Assembly: GCA_003660485.1 (NCBI GenBank)
Contig: QMUI01000089.1
Span: forward strand, 1-5,067
Length of the DNA stretch: 5,067 bases
Direction of reading: 5' to 3'
DNA from: Thermococci archaeon
GTDB lineage: Archaea; Methanobacteriota_B; Thermococci; Thermococcales; Thermococcaceae
Every line of letters starts with the position of its first letter. The first letter of the stretch is position 1. Under the pieces are notes generated by a model, which was not told the origin of the DNA, searched no databases, and worked only from the letters and a program-made list of their open reading frames with translations. Shown here piece after piece: positions 1 through 5,067 of the stretch. A program made the position numbers and the translations under genes.

Positions 1-257
1 CCCGCCTTTAATGCCACCTCCTCATCTATTGGAACTACCTTCAAGTTTGACAATCTTATTTGCTCCACCCTCTTCCTAGCGACTTCCTCTCCAGTCCTTC
101 TCAAGTAAAGGTAGTAAATCTCTGTCAGCGTGATGGAGCTTATGAATCCTTCCGCCCTGCCCTCGTCAACTTCTTTTAAGAGTTTCTCCACGAACTCTGC
201 CCCGTCTTCATTGTTGAAGAATGCAATCAGCGCTTTAGTGTCGAAGAGGTACTTCAT
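1..257 (-). CDS. vapC: VapC-type PIN-domain toxin ribonuclease, 3' end outside window
   Basis: This is the first 85 codons of the toxin of a VapBC type II toxin-antitoxin pair; the gene runs off the left edge. VapC proteins are Mg-dependent endoribonucleases that cleave tRNA or rRNA when the antitoxin is lost. The protein begins MKYLFDTKALIAFF, with the first PIN acidic residue at D6 (FDT). The second is E46 in the helix SITLTEIYYLYL. The remaining acidic residues would lie in the missing part. The ATG (257-255) overlaps the vapB stop as ATGA, and a purine-rich GAGGGGAG lies 3 nt upstream, so translation is probably coupled. One oddity is that the usual Asn two residues after the first Asp (DTN) is Lys here. 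Family assignment is confident; the cellular target is unknown. Confidence 0.88.
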   Translation of the reverse strand, partial: MKYLFDTKALIAFFNNEDGAEFVEKLLKEVDEGRAEGFISSITLTEIYYLYLRRTGEEVARKRVEQIRLSNLKVVPIDEEVALKA

Positions 258-490
258 GGTCTCCCCTCGAATTCTTTGTCCCATTCTTCTCTTATCTTTT
301 CAATTTCTTCTGACGCTCCTTCTATTTTGTCCACGCCCCTCAGCCTGGACAGCTTAACAACTGGCCTTAAGATTATTGCATCCCCCTTCCTTTCAATTAG
401 CAGTTTGTCCCCTTTTGATAGTTTTAGTTCTTTCCTGATTTTTGCTGGGATTACGATCTGACCTTTTGAGGATAGTTTTACAACCTCCAT
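254..490 (-). CDS. vapB: VapB-type AbrB-family antitoxin
   Basis: This small protein of 78 residues is the antitoxin partner of the downstream PIN toxin. Residues about 4-43 form a swapped-hairpin AbrB DNA-binding domain, seen in the block KLSSKGQIVIPAKIRKELKL followed by GDKLLIERKGDAIILRP. The C-terminal 35 residues are charged and probably wrap the toxin and block its active site. Antitoxins of this type usually bind their own promoter, alone or with toxin. I chose ATG at 490 because GTGGT lies 5 nt upstream. A GTG at 499 would add three residues (MVK) and is also possible, since the predicted transcription start lies right beside it. The gene ends inside the vapC start (ATGA overlap). Confidence 0.9.
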   Translation of the reverse strand: MEVVKLSSKGQIVIPAKIRKELKLSKGDKLLIERKGDAIILRPVVKLSRLRGVDKIEGASEEIEKIREEWDKEFEGRP

Positions 491-520
491 TTTTACCACA
501 TTTTAGGGATTGTAAGGAAA

Positions 521-530
521 ATTATTTAAG
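521..530 (-). promoter_or_regulatory. TATA-box promoter of vapBC
   Basis: On the minus strand, CTTAAATAAT is preceded by A-rich sequence and centred near 525. Archaeal TATA boxes sit about 26 nt before the start, which predicts a transcript starting near 499-501. The mRNA would then have a leader of only about 10 nt before the ATG at 490, or be leaderless if the GTG at 499 is used. This is prediction from sequence only. Confidence 0.5.
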
Positions 531-730
531 TTTTACTTTTCCCTGTAGCTCCTACCAGAGGATGGCGTTCTAAAGTGGCAACTCAACATCAAACCGCCAA
601 CATAGTGGAGGATTTTCCTCAGGGACAAAAGCCATCGAAGTTAGTAGGGGTTATTAAAGTTAAAGTCGGACTTTGAAAGAAAGAGGTAGAACGGAGAGGA
701 AAAGGACGTAAAGAGGATGATAGGGCTATT

Positions 731-841
731 CTACATAAGTTTTTTGTGTAGTTCCTCTAGAGCTTGCATCTTTAGGTAAGTTTGCCTAGTCTGACATTCT
801 CTCTGCCCTGAATGACAGGGCTTGAAAATGTTCGTAGCACT
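731..841 (-). pseudogene. Possible decayed 3' end of an unidentified gene
   Basis: On the minus strand, a frame open from 841 to a TAG at 733-731 ends with QTYLKMQALEELHKKLM, an amphipathic helix with composition typical of a thermophile protein terminus. Immediately upstream, the next frame reads ALSFRAERMSD before its own stop. Removing one T near 788 joins these into a continuous helical stretch. This suggests a gene end disrupted by a frameshift, with no recognisable start or domain. I do not recognise the family, and chance cannot be ruled out at this length. Confidence 0.22.
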
Positions 842-975
842 TCATTATGGACGCAAACTTCTCCAAGCTACAGAGAGAAGTGTCCCCACCAGATGATCCA
901 GTCAGGCAATAATTAGATTTAGACGGAACGGCATTCGAGAGCTCCTGAAATTCGCAGAAAACAAAAAGGAAATGT

Positions 976-1049
976 TGAGCAGACAATCATAGAGTTCAAC
1001 AAAGAAGAACTGCAGTTCTCCTACACAGTTCTGCTCACCTTTTTCTTTT
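976..1049 (+). repeat. Inverted repeat enclosing a 14-bp palindrome, followed by a T tract
   Basis: TGAGCAGA (976-983) is the exact reverse complement of TCTGCTCA (1030-1037). Between them lies the perfect palindrome AGAACTGCAGTTCT (1006-1019). CAGTTCT recurs at 1026-1032, so AGAACTG could pair with either copy. The right arm is followed by CC and then five T, a C and four T (1040-1049). In a plus-strand transcript this could act as a terminator or the end of a small RNA. No transcript or promoter is evident, so only the sequence symmetry is certain. Confidence 0.4.
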
Positions 1050-1134
1050 GAAAGCCTCGCCCTCATGGTTTCATTGGAGAGCTTTCGGGGGGTGACTCCT
1101 CACATCTTCAAAGTCCCTATTTACGAAATGTATA

Positions 1135-1776
1135 GGGGGTCCAAAGCTTGAGAAACTAATCGCTTTTTTGCTAGCCTCTAATGTTCGTATCCTTGCTCTT
1201 TCAGCTACTGTCCGCCCTATTGAGAGTCTAGCTAACTGGCTTAATTGCGATTACGTTGTTGGTAAGGCTCCTCCTCGGCAAGTTAAGGTGAATAGGGTTT
1301 TTATGAATGTTCGGAAGAGGGAAGAGCTTCTTGAGATTCTCGCTAAGAAGAGAGATTTGTATGCCCCAGCTATAGTCTTCTGCCCAACGAAGTCCCAGAG
1401 TAAGATTCTTGCCCAGAAAATGGTTAAGATCTTAAAGAAGTGGCCTGGAGGGGGTATCAGTGAGGGATATCAAGGTTGAGCTGATCCTCATATATGGTAG
1501 AGTAGATATGTAAAGAGTAATCCTCAATGTCCTTTGAAGCTGGTATGGCTACGGTTTAACAACTTTGAGGGGGGTTGAGTGGAGTGAGGAGAGTTTGAGG
1601 AGAATGATGGTAGAGCTAATGAGGTTAGAGGCTGAGACTCTTCTTATAATGATGAGATTACGGAAGATCTGAAAGAGAGTCTGAAGGCTTATATGGAGAT
1701 AGTAAGAGATAAAGCCTCTAACAGGTGGAGAGTCGAAGAAGCTCTTAGAAGGAGGATTAGCTTTCATAGGCTCTAG
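1135..1776 (+). pseudogene. Degenerate Ski2/Hel308-like SF2 helicase remnant
   Basis: The longest open piece (up to 1479) reads GGPKLEKLIAFLLASNVRIL, then ALSATVRPIESLANWL. It includes helicase motif III (SAT, 1201-1209), a family-typical linker (VKVNRVFMNVRKREELLEIL) and motif IV AIVFCPTKS (1369-1395). This is the boundary of RecA domains 1 and 2 in Ski2/Hel308-type ATP-dependent helicases. The P-loop is missing and the DExH box is missing or degraded. No start codon or ribosome binding site precedes it; the open frame begins mid-domain. After the stop at 1477-1479, coding-like pieces continue in two frames. WSEESLRRMMVELMRLEAET runs from 1580, and a stretch from 1636 ends VEEALRRRISFHRL before a TAG at 1774. 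The last piece resembles the family's GxxFHHAGL block. An intact family member has about 700 residues. The gene is surely non-functional; the exact subfamily is uncertain. It converges on RNase J. Confidence 0.8.
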
Positions 1777-1905
1777 GTCCCGTATATTATCTTCCTTTAA
1801 TACAATACCTGGTGTCGAGTAAATTGGAGGAGAGTTCTTGGTTGAGCATAAGGTAAGAATTAGTTAGGGCTCATAAAGCCGAATCCAGCAGAAAAATTAA
1901 GATCT
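1777..1905. other. Convergent intergenic remainder
   Basis: The stretch separates the helicase remnant from the end of RNase J. Stops occur in all plus-strand frames, and I find no helicase motif V or VI here. Apart from a T run serving RNase J, nothing can be supported. Confidence 0.5.
1891..1901 (-). terminator. Possible T-tract terminator of RNase J
   Basis: On the minus strand CTTAATTTTTC starts 4 nt after the RNase J stop codon. Short T runs of this kind are the usual intrinsic termination signal in Thermococcales. With only five consecutive T it is a weak example. Confidence 0.35.
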
Positions 1906-3228
1906 CTAGGGAATCTCAACAACATGCCCGTTCCTTGAGATAAACACATCCCTGCTGATCATGTACCCCTCTTCCTCGGCAAGCTCAGCGTAATGGGTAA
2001 GCATCCTAAACTCTCCATGGGCTGGAACTATGTACTCGGGGTTGAGCATCCTGATGAGGTAGCGGTGATCCTCCCTGCTTGCATGGCCTGAAACGTGGAG
2101 GTTCTTTATCATCCTAACGCCCCTCATCCTTAACTTGGTCTCTAAGGCGTACCTCTGAGCTATGTTTAAAGGATTAGGAATCACTCCAGCTGAGAAAACA
2201 ACAGTATCCCTCTTTCCTATGTCGTAGAGCTCTCCATTGGCCATTCTAGTTAGGATTGCCCCAGGTTCTCCTTGATGACCGGTAACTATGAGAAGATAGT
2301 TCTCTCTGGCCTGAGAAACCTCCTTTAGAACCTTGCTGACAGCATTAGGACTTCTGAGAACCCTTGAACCTTTCATCTTTATTAGCCCGAGCTGCTTCGC
2401 TATTCCCGTGTACTTTGCCAATGACCTTCCGATGAATATAGCCTGCCTCCCCATCTTGTTCGCTATCTCAATGAGCTCCTGAAGCCTTGCTATATGGCTC
2501 GCGAAGGTTGTGGCAATTAGTCCATCGGCTTCCATACCCTCGTACAAGAAAAAGTCCTCGAGAAGCATCTTTGCAACGGCCTCACTGGGAGTTTTAGTTT
2601 CCTCCGCAACCCTAGTTGATTCAGGAATTAAAACCTTAACTCCCTCCTTCCCAAGTTCCTTCAGTCTCTTATAGTCGGGCCTCTCTCCGTAGGGATGGTT
2701 GTTGTCGAACTTGTAATCGCAAGCGTAAACAACGGCTCCTTCCGGGGTGTGTATTACCACAATCGATGATTGGGGAATTGAGTGGGTTATCTGCACAAAT
2801 TCTATTGCAAGGTTCTCGCTTACCTGAACTATCTCGCCGTAGTTCGTCTCGTACAGCGGGTTGGTTACCTCAAAATATTCCTCCCCCTTTATCTCGCTTT
2901 TTGCGAGCCTTATTGTATATGGAGTTCCATAGATGGGGACGTCGGGATAATGAGGAGCTAGCTTACCAATTGCCCCTATATGGTCGAGGTGTACGTGGGA
3001 TAGGGCTATGGCGACAACTTTTTTGTCTCTTATCGGTCTATCGTCTGGAATTGCTCCCAGTTTCCTGAGCTCCTTGGAGCTCATCTTCTGGAATTCAACG
3101 TCCTCGTGAATTAAAACCCTGTCAAGCCTTATCCCCATATCAACAATCACGACCTCTCCATCGTATTCTACAGCAGTCATGTTCTTTCCTACTTCCTCGT
3201 ATCCTCCCAACGTGTATATCTTGATCAT
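1906..3228 (-). CDS. rnj: Archaeal RNase J, metallo-beta-lactamase/beta-CASP ribonuclease
   Basis: This complete 440-residue protein is a cytoplasmic Zn-dependent ribonuclease. Family members in Thermococcales degrade RNA 5' to 3' and take part in mRNA decay and rRNA processing. The metallo-beta-lactamase domain spans about 1-200 and 370-440. Its motif 2, HVHLDH, holds H78, H80, D82 and H83; H149 (ITHS) and D171 (CDYKFD) follow. The beta-CASP domain lies between, with motif A at E203 (PESTR), motif B at H245 (SHIARLQ) and motif C at H378 (HVSGHASREDH); a terminal PAHGEF supplies H404. All catalytic ligands are present. The length fits the archaeal group, which lacks the C-terminal domain of bacterial RNase J. 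The ATG is supported by AGGAGG six nt upstream. The gene has its own promoter and stands as a single transcription unit. Position 79 is Val where Gly is common. Confidence 0.95.
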   Translation of the reverse strand: MIKIYTLGGYEEVGKNMTAVEYDGEVVIVDMGIRLDRVLIHEDVEFQKMSSKELRKLGAIPDDRPIRDKKVVAIALSHVHLDHIGAIGKLAPHYPDVPIYGTPYTIRLAKSEIKGEEYFEVTNPLYETNYGEIVQVSENLAIEFVQITHSIPQSSIVVIHTPEGAVVYACDYKFDNNHPYGERPDYKRLKELGKEGVKVLIPESTRVAEETKTPSEAVAKMLLEDFFLYEGMEADGLIATTFASHIARLQELIEIANKMGRQAIFIGRSLAKYTGIAKQLGLIKMKGSRVLRSPNAVSKVLKEVSQARENYLLIVTGHQGEPGAILTRMANGELYDIGKRDTVVFSAGVIPNPLNIAQRYALETKLRMRGVRMIKNLHVSGHASREDHRYLIRMLNPEYIVPAHGEFRMLTHYAELAEEEGYMISRDVFISRNGHVVEIP

Positions 3229-3234
3229 TTCCTT

Positions 3235-3240
3235 CCTCCT
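3235..3240 (-). promoter_or_regulatory. Ribosome binding site of RNase J, partly within the leader hairpin
   Basis: On the minus strand AGGAGG ends six nt before the ATG at 3228, a strong match to the archaeal anti-Shine-Dalgarno. A second overlapping GGAGG (3242-3238) lies mostly in the outer stem of the leader hairpin. Its first two bases (3240-3239) are also base-paired if the stem forms, so ribosome access may depend on the fold. Confidence 0.7.
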
Positions 3241-3280
3241 CCGTTCTGATGCCCCGAGCCCTTTCGGGCACGGGACGGAG
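3239..3280 (-). promoter_or_regulatory. Two-part hairpin in the RNase J 5' leader
   Basis: Read on the minus strand, CTCCGT (3280-3275) pairs with ACGGAG (3244-3239), a perfect 6-bp outer stem. Directly inside on the 5' side, CCCG, a T, and GCCC pair with GGGC, a T, and CGGG. This gives two 4-bp helices around a single U-U mismatch, closed by a GAAA tetraloop of the GNRA type. The only asymmetry is an 8-nt bulge, GCATCAGA (3252-3245), on the 3' side. In all, 14 base pairs, mostly G-C, are stable even for a hyperthermophile. The 3' arm overlaps the ribosome binding site, and the predicted transcript start lies just before the 5' arm. The fold is visible in the sequence; a regulatory role is inferred. 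Confidence 0.65.
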
Positions 3281-3303
3281 CTGATCTTAATTCACTGGTT
3301 TTA

Positions 3304-3313
3304 GTTTAAAAAG
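3304..3313 (-). promoter_or_regulatory. TATA-box promoter of RNase J
   Basis: CTTTTTAAAC on the minus strand is a good archaeal TATA-like box centred near 3308. The expected start site about 26 nt downstream falls around 3281-3286 (sequence GATCAG). That gives a leader of about 55 nt which begins at, or within a few bases of, the leader hairpin. No strong BRE is visible. Confidence 0.55.
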
Positions 3314-3414
3314 ATGTGCATTCACCTAACTACACTACAACTGAAGAAGATATCAATAACAGCTAAGACATTGAGAAACCTGACCCGCTGACCAACTTCC
3401 TTAAAATTAGACGG

Positions 3415-3431
3415 GGAGAAAAGAGTAAAAA
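3415..3431 (-). terminator. T-rich terminator of the tldD-tldE operon
   Basis: On the minus strand TTTTTACTCTTTTCTCC begins about 41 nt after the tldE stop codon, preceded by GGGC. No strong hairpin precedes it, which is normal for archaeal intrinsic termination. It separates the operon from the independent RNase J promoter. Confidence 0.5.
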
Positions 3432-3472
3432 GCCCAACTTCAGCGGCGTTTATTAGCCCAAACTAAGGGGAA

Positions 3473-4795
3473 TCACTTAGTGGCCCTGGTTATCCCCACT
3501 TCCTTCACGAGTACGTACGGGGTAGTTACTGGCCTTGAAACCTCCCACCAGTGGATGTGATATGAATCCTTCGTTAGGGCCACTACATTCTGAAGAATCC
3601 TAAGCATGTTGTCGCTTACCCTTATGTTCCTTATCGGCTTTAATTCGCCGTTCTCCACCAGGAATATTCCATCCCTGGGTATAGTTGAGAAGTCGCCGGT
3701 CATGTAGTTCTGGAACCTCGTGTACCAGACGTTCGTTATGTAAATTCCCCTCTTCACTTCCTGGAAGAGCTCATCCTTAGTGTAATCTCCAGGCTCGAGG
3801 ACTATGTTCCATGCCCTTGGGGTAATTAAACCAGCGTTCGCGGTGGTTTCCCTCTTGTACTTCTTTGCCAAGCTCGTGTTGAATAGGTACGTCTTTAGGA
3901 CACCGCTCTCTATGAGGGTAGTCTCCCTAGTTGGGACTCCCTCATCATCGAACTTCCTAGTTGCATAACCGTTAGGCAAATTACCAACGTCCTTTATCGT
4001 TACTATTTCACTTGCAACTTTCTGGTCGAGCTTGTTGGCGAAGTAGCTAAAGCCCGCTTCAACGGCGAAAGCAGAAAACGCCCAGCCCATGTAGCTGAGT
4101 AGATTAGCGAAGGCCAATGGGTCAAATATTACGTCAAACCTTCCCTCGGGCCCCTGCTCAGGGTTCCTTGCCAGCTTGGCTATCTCTCCAGCCTTTCTCC
4201 CTGCGGACTCTGGATCAAACTTCTTGAGGACCCTGACGGAGTTAGTTCCGTGTCCGCTTTCGAGATCCCCAATGAAGGCCCTAACGCTTATCTCGATTCC
4301 AGTTCCCTCATCAGAGGCTTCAACGCCGTTGCTCGTCGTTAGGTAAAGCTTGTTGTGGTCTGTATAGAGAACCCCAGCAACCCTTTTAGCACCTTCCTCG
4401 AGTGCTGCATTTATAGCCCTCTCAATGTACTCGCTGGGATCGTCAAGCTCGACTATCGCCTTATCGAATGTCTCGGGGATGTCTTTGTATTTGAAGGGTC
4501 CCTCGGCAATCCCGTAGTAGTCCTCCTTCGGCTTCATCTTCTCGAGGTTGGCCTTCAGCGTCTTGAGGGTCTTCTCTATGTTCTCCTCGCTCAAGTCGAT
4601 GATGCTTGTCCCTGCGATCCTCTTCTCCCACTCAACAAAGAGCTCAACCTTCCTCTCGTGCCAGTGCTTTGCAACGGTGACCTCGTTGTTCGCAAACCTA
4701 ACCTGCCTCCTGTTCATCTCATAGCTTAAAACTACAACATCCCCAAAGCCCAGCTCCTTGGCCTTCTTAAGGATAAGCTCGTTAACATCAAACAT
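3473..4795 (-). CDS. tldE: TldE/PmbA, non-catalytic partner of the TldD metalloprotease
   Basis: This complete 440-residue protein belongs to the TldD/PmbA family. In E. coli TldD and TldE form a heterodimeric metalloprotease that trims microcin B17 and degrades the CcdA antitoxin; archaeal substrates are not established. Residues about 1-215 are the N-terminal alpha/beta domain (for example QVRFANNEVTVA). Residues 215-440 are the C-terminal domain. It carries family blocks such as RKFDDEGVPTRETTLIESGV (280-299) and TGDFSTIPRDGIFLVENGEL (366-385). There is no HExxxH zinc motif; the equivalent region reads FAVEAGFSYF (243-252). This identifies it as the E-type subunit, not TldD. I chose the ATG at 4795 because GAGGTG lies 6 nt upstream; a GTG at 4804 would add three residues. 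It follows tldD with a 10-nt gap, and the SD directly adjoins the tldD stop (TGAGGTG), suggesting coupled translation. Confidence 0.92.
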   Translation of the reverse strand: MFDVNELILKKAKELGFGDVVVLSYEMNRRQVRFANNEVTVAKHWHERKVELFVEWEKRIAGTSIIDLSEENIEKTLKTLKANLEKMKPKEDYYGIAEGPFKYKDIPETFDKAIVELDDPSEYIERAINAALEEGAKRVAGVLYTDHNKLYLTTSNGVEASDEGTGIEISVRAFIGDLESGHGTNSVRVLKKFDPESAGRKAGEIAKLARNPEQGPEGRFDVIFDPLAFANLLSYMGWAFSAFAVEAGFSYFANKLDQKVASEIVTIKDVGNLPNGYATRKFDDEGVPTRETTLIESGVLKTYLFNTSLAKKYKRETTANAGLITPRAWNIVLEPGDYTKDELFQEVKRGIYITNVWYTRFQNYMTGDFSTIPRDGIFLVENGELKPIRNIRVSDNMLRILQNVVALTKDSYHIHWWEVSRPVTTPYVLVKEVGITRATK

Positions 4796-4805
4796 TTCCA
4801 CCACC

Positions 4806-5067
4806 TCACGGCCTCCTCAGTGGGATATCCCTAAGCCTCGCATGTGCTCCACCCATCCAAACGGGAACGCCTTGCCCTGGTTCTCCCTTCCCACAGGTTC
4901 CTGGATAGAACTCCACTTCCTTGCCCACAGCATCAACGCTACTCCATAATCCTCTGGTCGTGATCTCAAGGATAGGCCTCTTCACAGGGTGCTTTATCTC
5001 GCCGTTCTCGATGAGGTATGCCTCCCTACCTATGTACCTCTGCTGGTACCTTCTGTCGTCAATGTTC
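4806..5067 (-). CDS. tldD: TldD zinc metalloprotease, C-terminal end only
   Basis: The last 86 residues of TldD are read from the right window edge to a TGA at 4808-4806. The fragment begins NIDDRRYQQRYIGREAYLIE, followed by GEIKHPVKRPILEITTRGLW, a block shared with TldE. It then has PGTCGKGEPGQGVPVWMGGA (residues 55-74 of the fragment). The Cys in GTCGK matches the third zinc ligand reported for E. coli TldD, which acts with the two His of the HExxxH motif located upstream of this window. This Cys block is absent from the adjacent TldE and separates the two paralogues. With TldE it should form the active protease, in which TldD carries the metal and catalysis. The operon promoter is outside the window. 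Confidence 0.9.
   Translation of the reverse strand, partial: NIDDRRYQQRYIGREAYLIENGEIKHPVKRPILEITTRGLWSSVDAVGKEVEFYPGTCGKGEPGQGVPVWMGGAHARLRDIPLRRP

Larger units (their letters stand above)
541..1064. other. Gene-poor stretch with no intact coding region
   Basis: I see no convincing intact gene on either strand in this half kilobase. Open stretches are short, interrupted by stops and resemble no family I can name. The one continuous minus-strand reading frame, 986 to 786, has a Ser/Cys-rich composition unlike a Thermococcales protein over most of its length. Together with the broken helicase to the right, it looks like decayed accessory DNA. Two local structures are listed separately: a possible gene end on the minus strand and an inverted repeat with a T tract. 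Confidence 0.6.

Noticed and set aside
130..461. Plus-strand open frames opposite vapBC
   Set aside because: They are antisense shadows of well-supported vapB and vapC, with low-complexity Ser/Leu/Phe composition.
786..986. Minus-strand open frame of 66 codons as an intact gene
   Set aside because: No convincing start or ribosome binding site, Ser/Cys-rich composition atypical of these proteins, no recognisable domain. Only its last part may belong to a decayed gene.
1050..1090. GAAAGCCTCGCCCT resembling an IS200/IS605-type terminal sequence, with GAAAGC/GCTTTC inverted repeat
   Set aside because: The 6-bp repeat is short and no hairpin end, TnpA or TnpB remnant accompanies it.
1549..1767. 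Minus-strand open frame of 72 codons
   Set aside because: It lies antisense to coding-like helicase remnants and has a Ser/Ile/Leu-rich shadow composition; no upstream signals.
500..1905. CRISPR array or tRNA in the gene-poor gap
   Set aside because: No regularly spaced direct repeats and no cloverleaf-like sequence could be found.
2766..3068. Plus-strand open frame within RNase J
   Set aside because: It is antisense to a fully conserved gene, with no start signals.
3239..3281. Leader hairpin as an H/ACA or kink-turn RNA
   Set aside because: There is no pseudouridylation pocket on both strands, no ACA box, and no tandem G-A pairs opposite the bulge.
3342..3391. Possible C/D box guide RNA (TGAAGA ... 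CTAA ... TTGAGAA ... CTGA)
   Set aside because: Only the last D box matches consensus; C, D' and C' all deviate, spacing is uneven and no terminal stem is visible.
4355..4949. Plus-strand open frames opposite tldE and tldD
   Set aside because: They are shadows of the conserved operon on the other strand.

Overview
The window looks like chromosomal DNA of a hyperthermophilic euryarchaeon of the order Thermococcales, most likely Pyrococcus or a close relative. The grounds are an archaeal-type RNase J of 440 residues with no bacterial C-terminal domain, strong arginine coding by AGG/AGA in the intact genes, Lys/Glu/Ile-rich proteins, GGAGG/GAGGTG ribosome binding sites, TATA-box promoters and T-tract terminators. 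The genus is an inference; no rRNA or other marker is present.

All intact genes lie on the minus strand, so they read from the right edge to the left. From right to left: the 3' end of tldD (cut by the window edge) and a complete tldE form an operon with a 10-nt gap, closed by a T-rich terminator near 3415-3431. A 244-bp intergenic region follows, holding the promoter and a strongly structured short leader for the next gene. That gene is a complete RNase J (3228 to 1906), a metallo-beta-lactamase/beta-CASP ribonuclease of archaeal RNA decay.

From about 1905 to 500 there is 1.4 kb without an intact gene. It is a gene graveyard. On the plus strand, from at least 1135 to about 1776, lies a broken Ski2/Hel308-like superfamily 2 helicase. 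It keeps motif III (SAT), motif IV and part of a degraded FHHAGL-like block, and is interrupted by frameshifts and stops. Further left (about 990-540) are short open stretches that I cannot assign, a possible decayed minus-strand gene end, and an inverted-repeat structure followed by a T tract.

At the left end, a vapB-vapC type II toxin-antitoxin operon reads leftward from its own TATA promoter. The antitoxin is AbrB-like and complete; the PIN-domain toxin overlaps it by 4 nt and is cut by the window edge. Toxin-antitoxin modules often sit beside decayed or mobile DNA, which fits the adjacent graveyard.

The most interesting element is the RNase J leader. The predicted transcription start falls at the foot of a two-part hairpin whose outer 3' arm overlaps the ribosome binding site. 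It could therefore protect the mRNA's 5' end from 5'-to-3' decay, including by RNase J itself, or tune its translation. This is an inference from sequence only.
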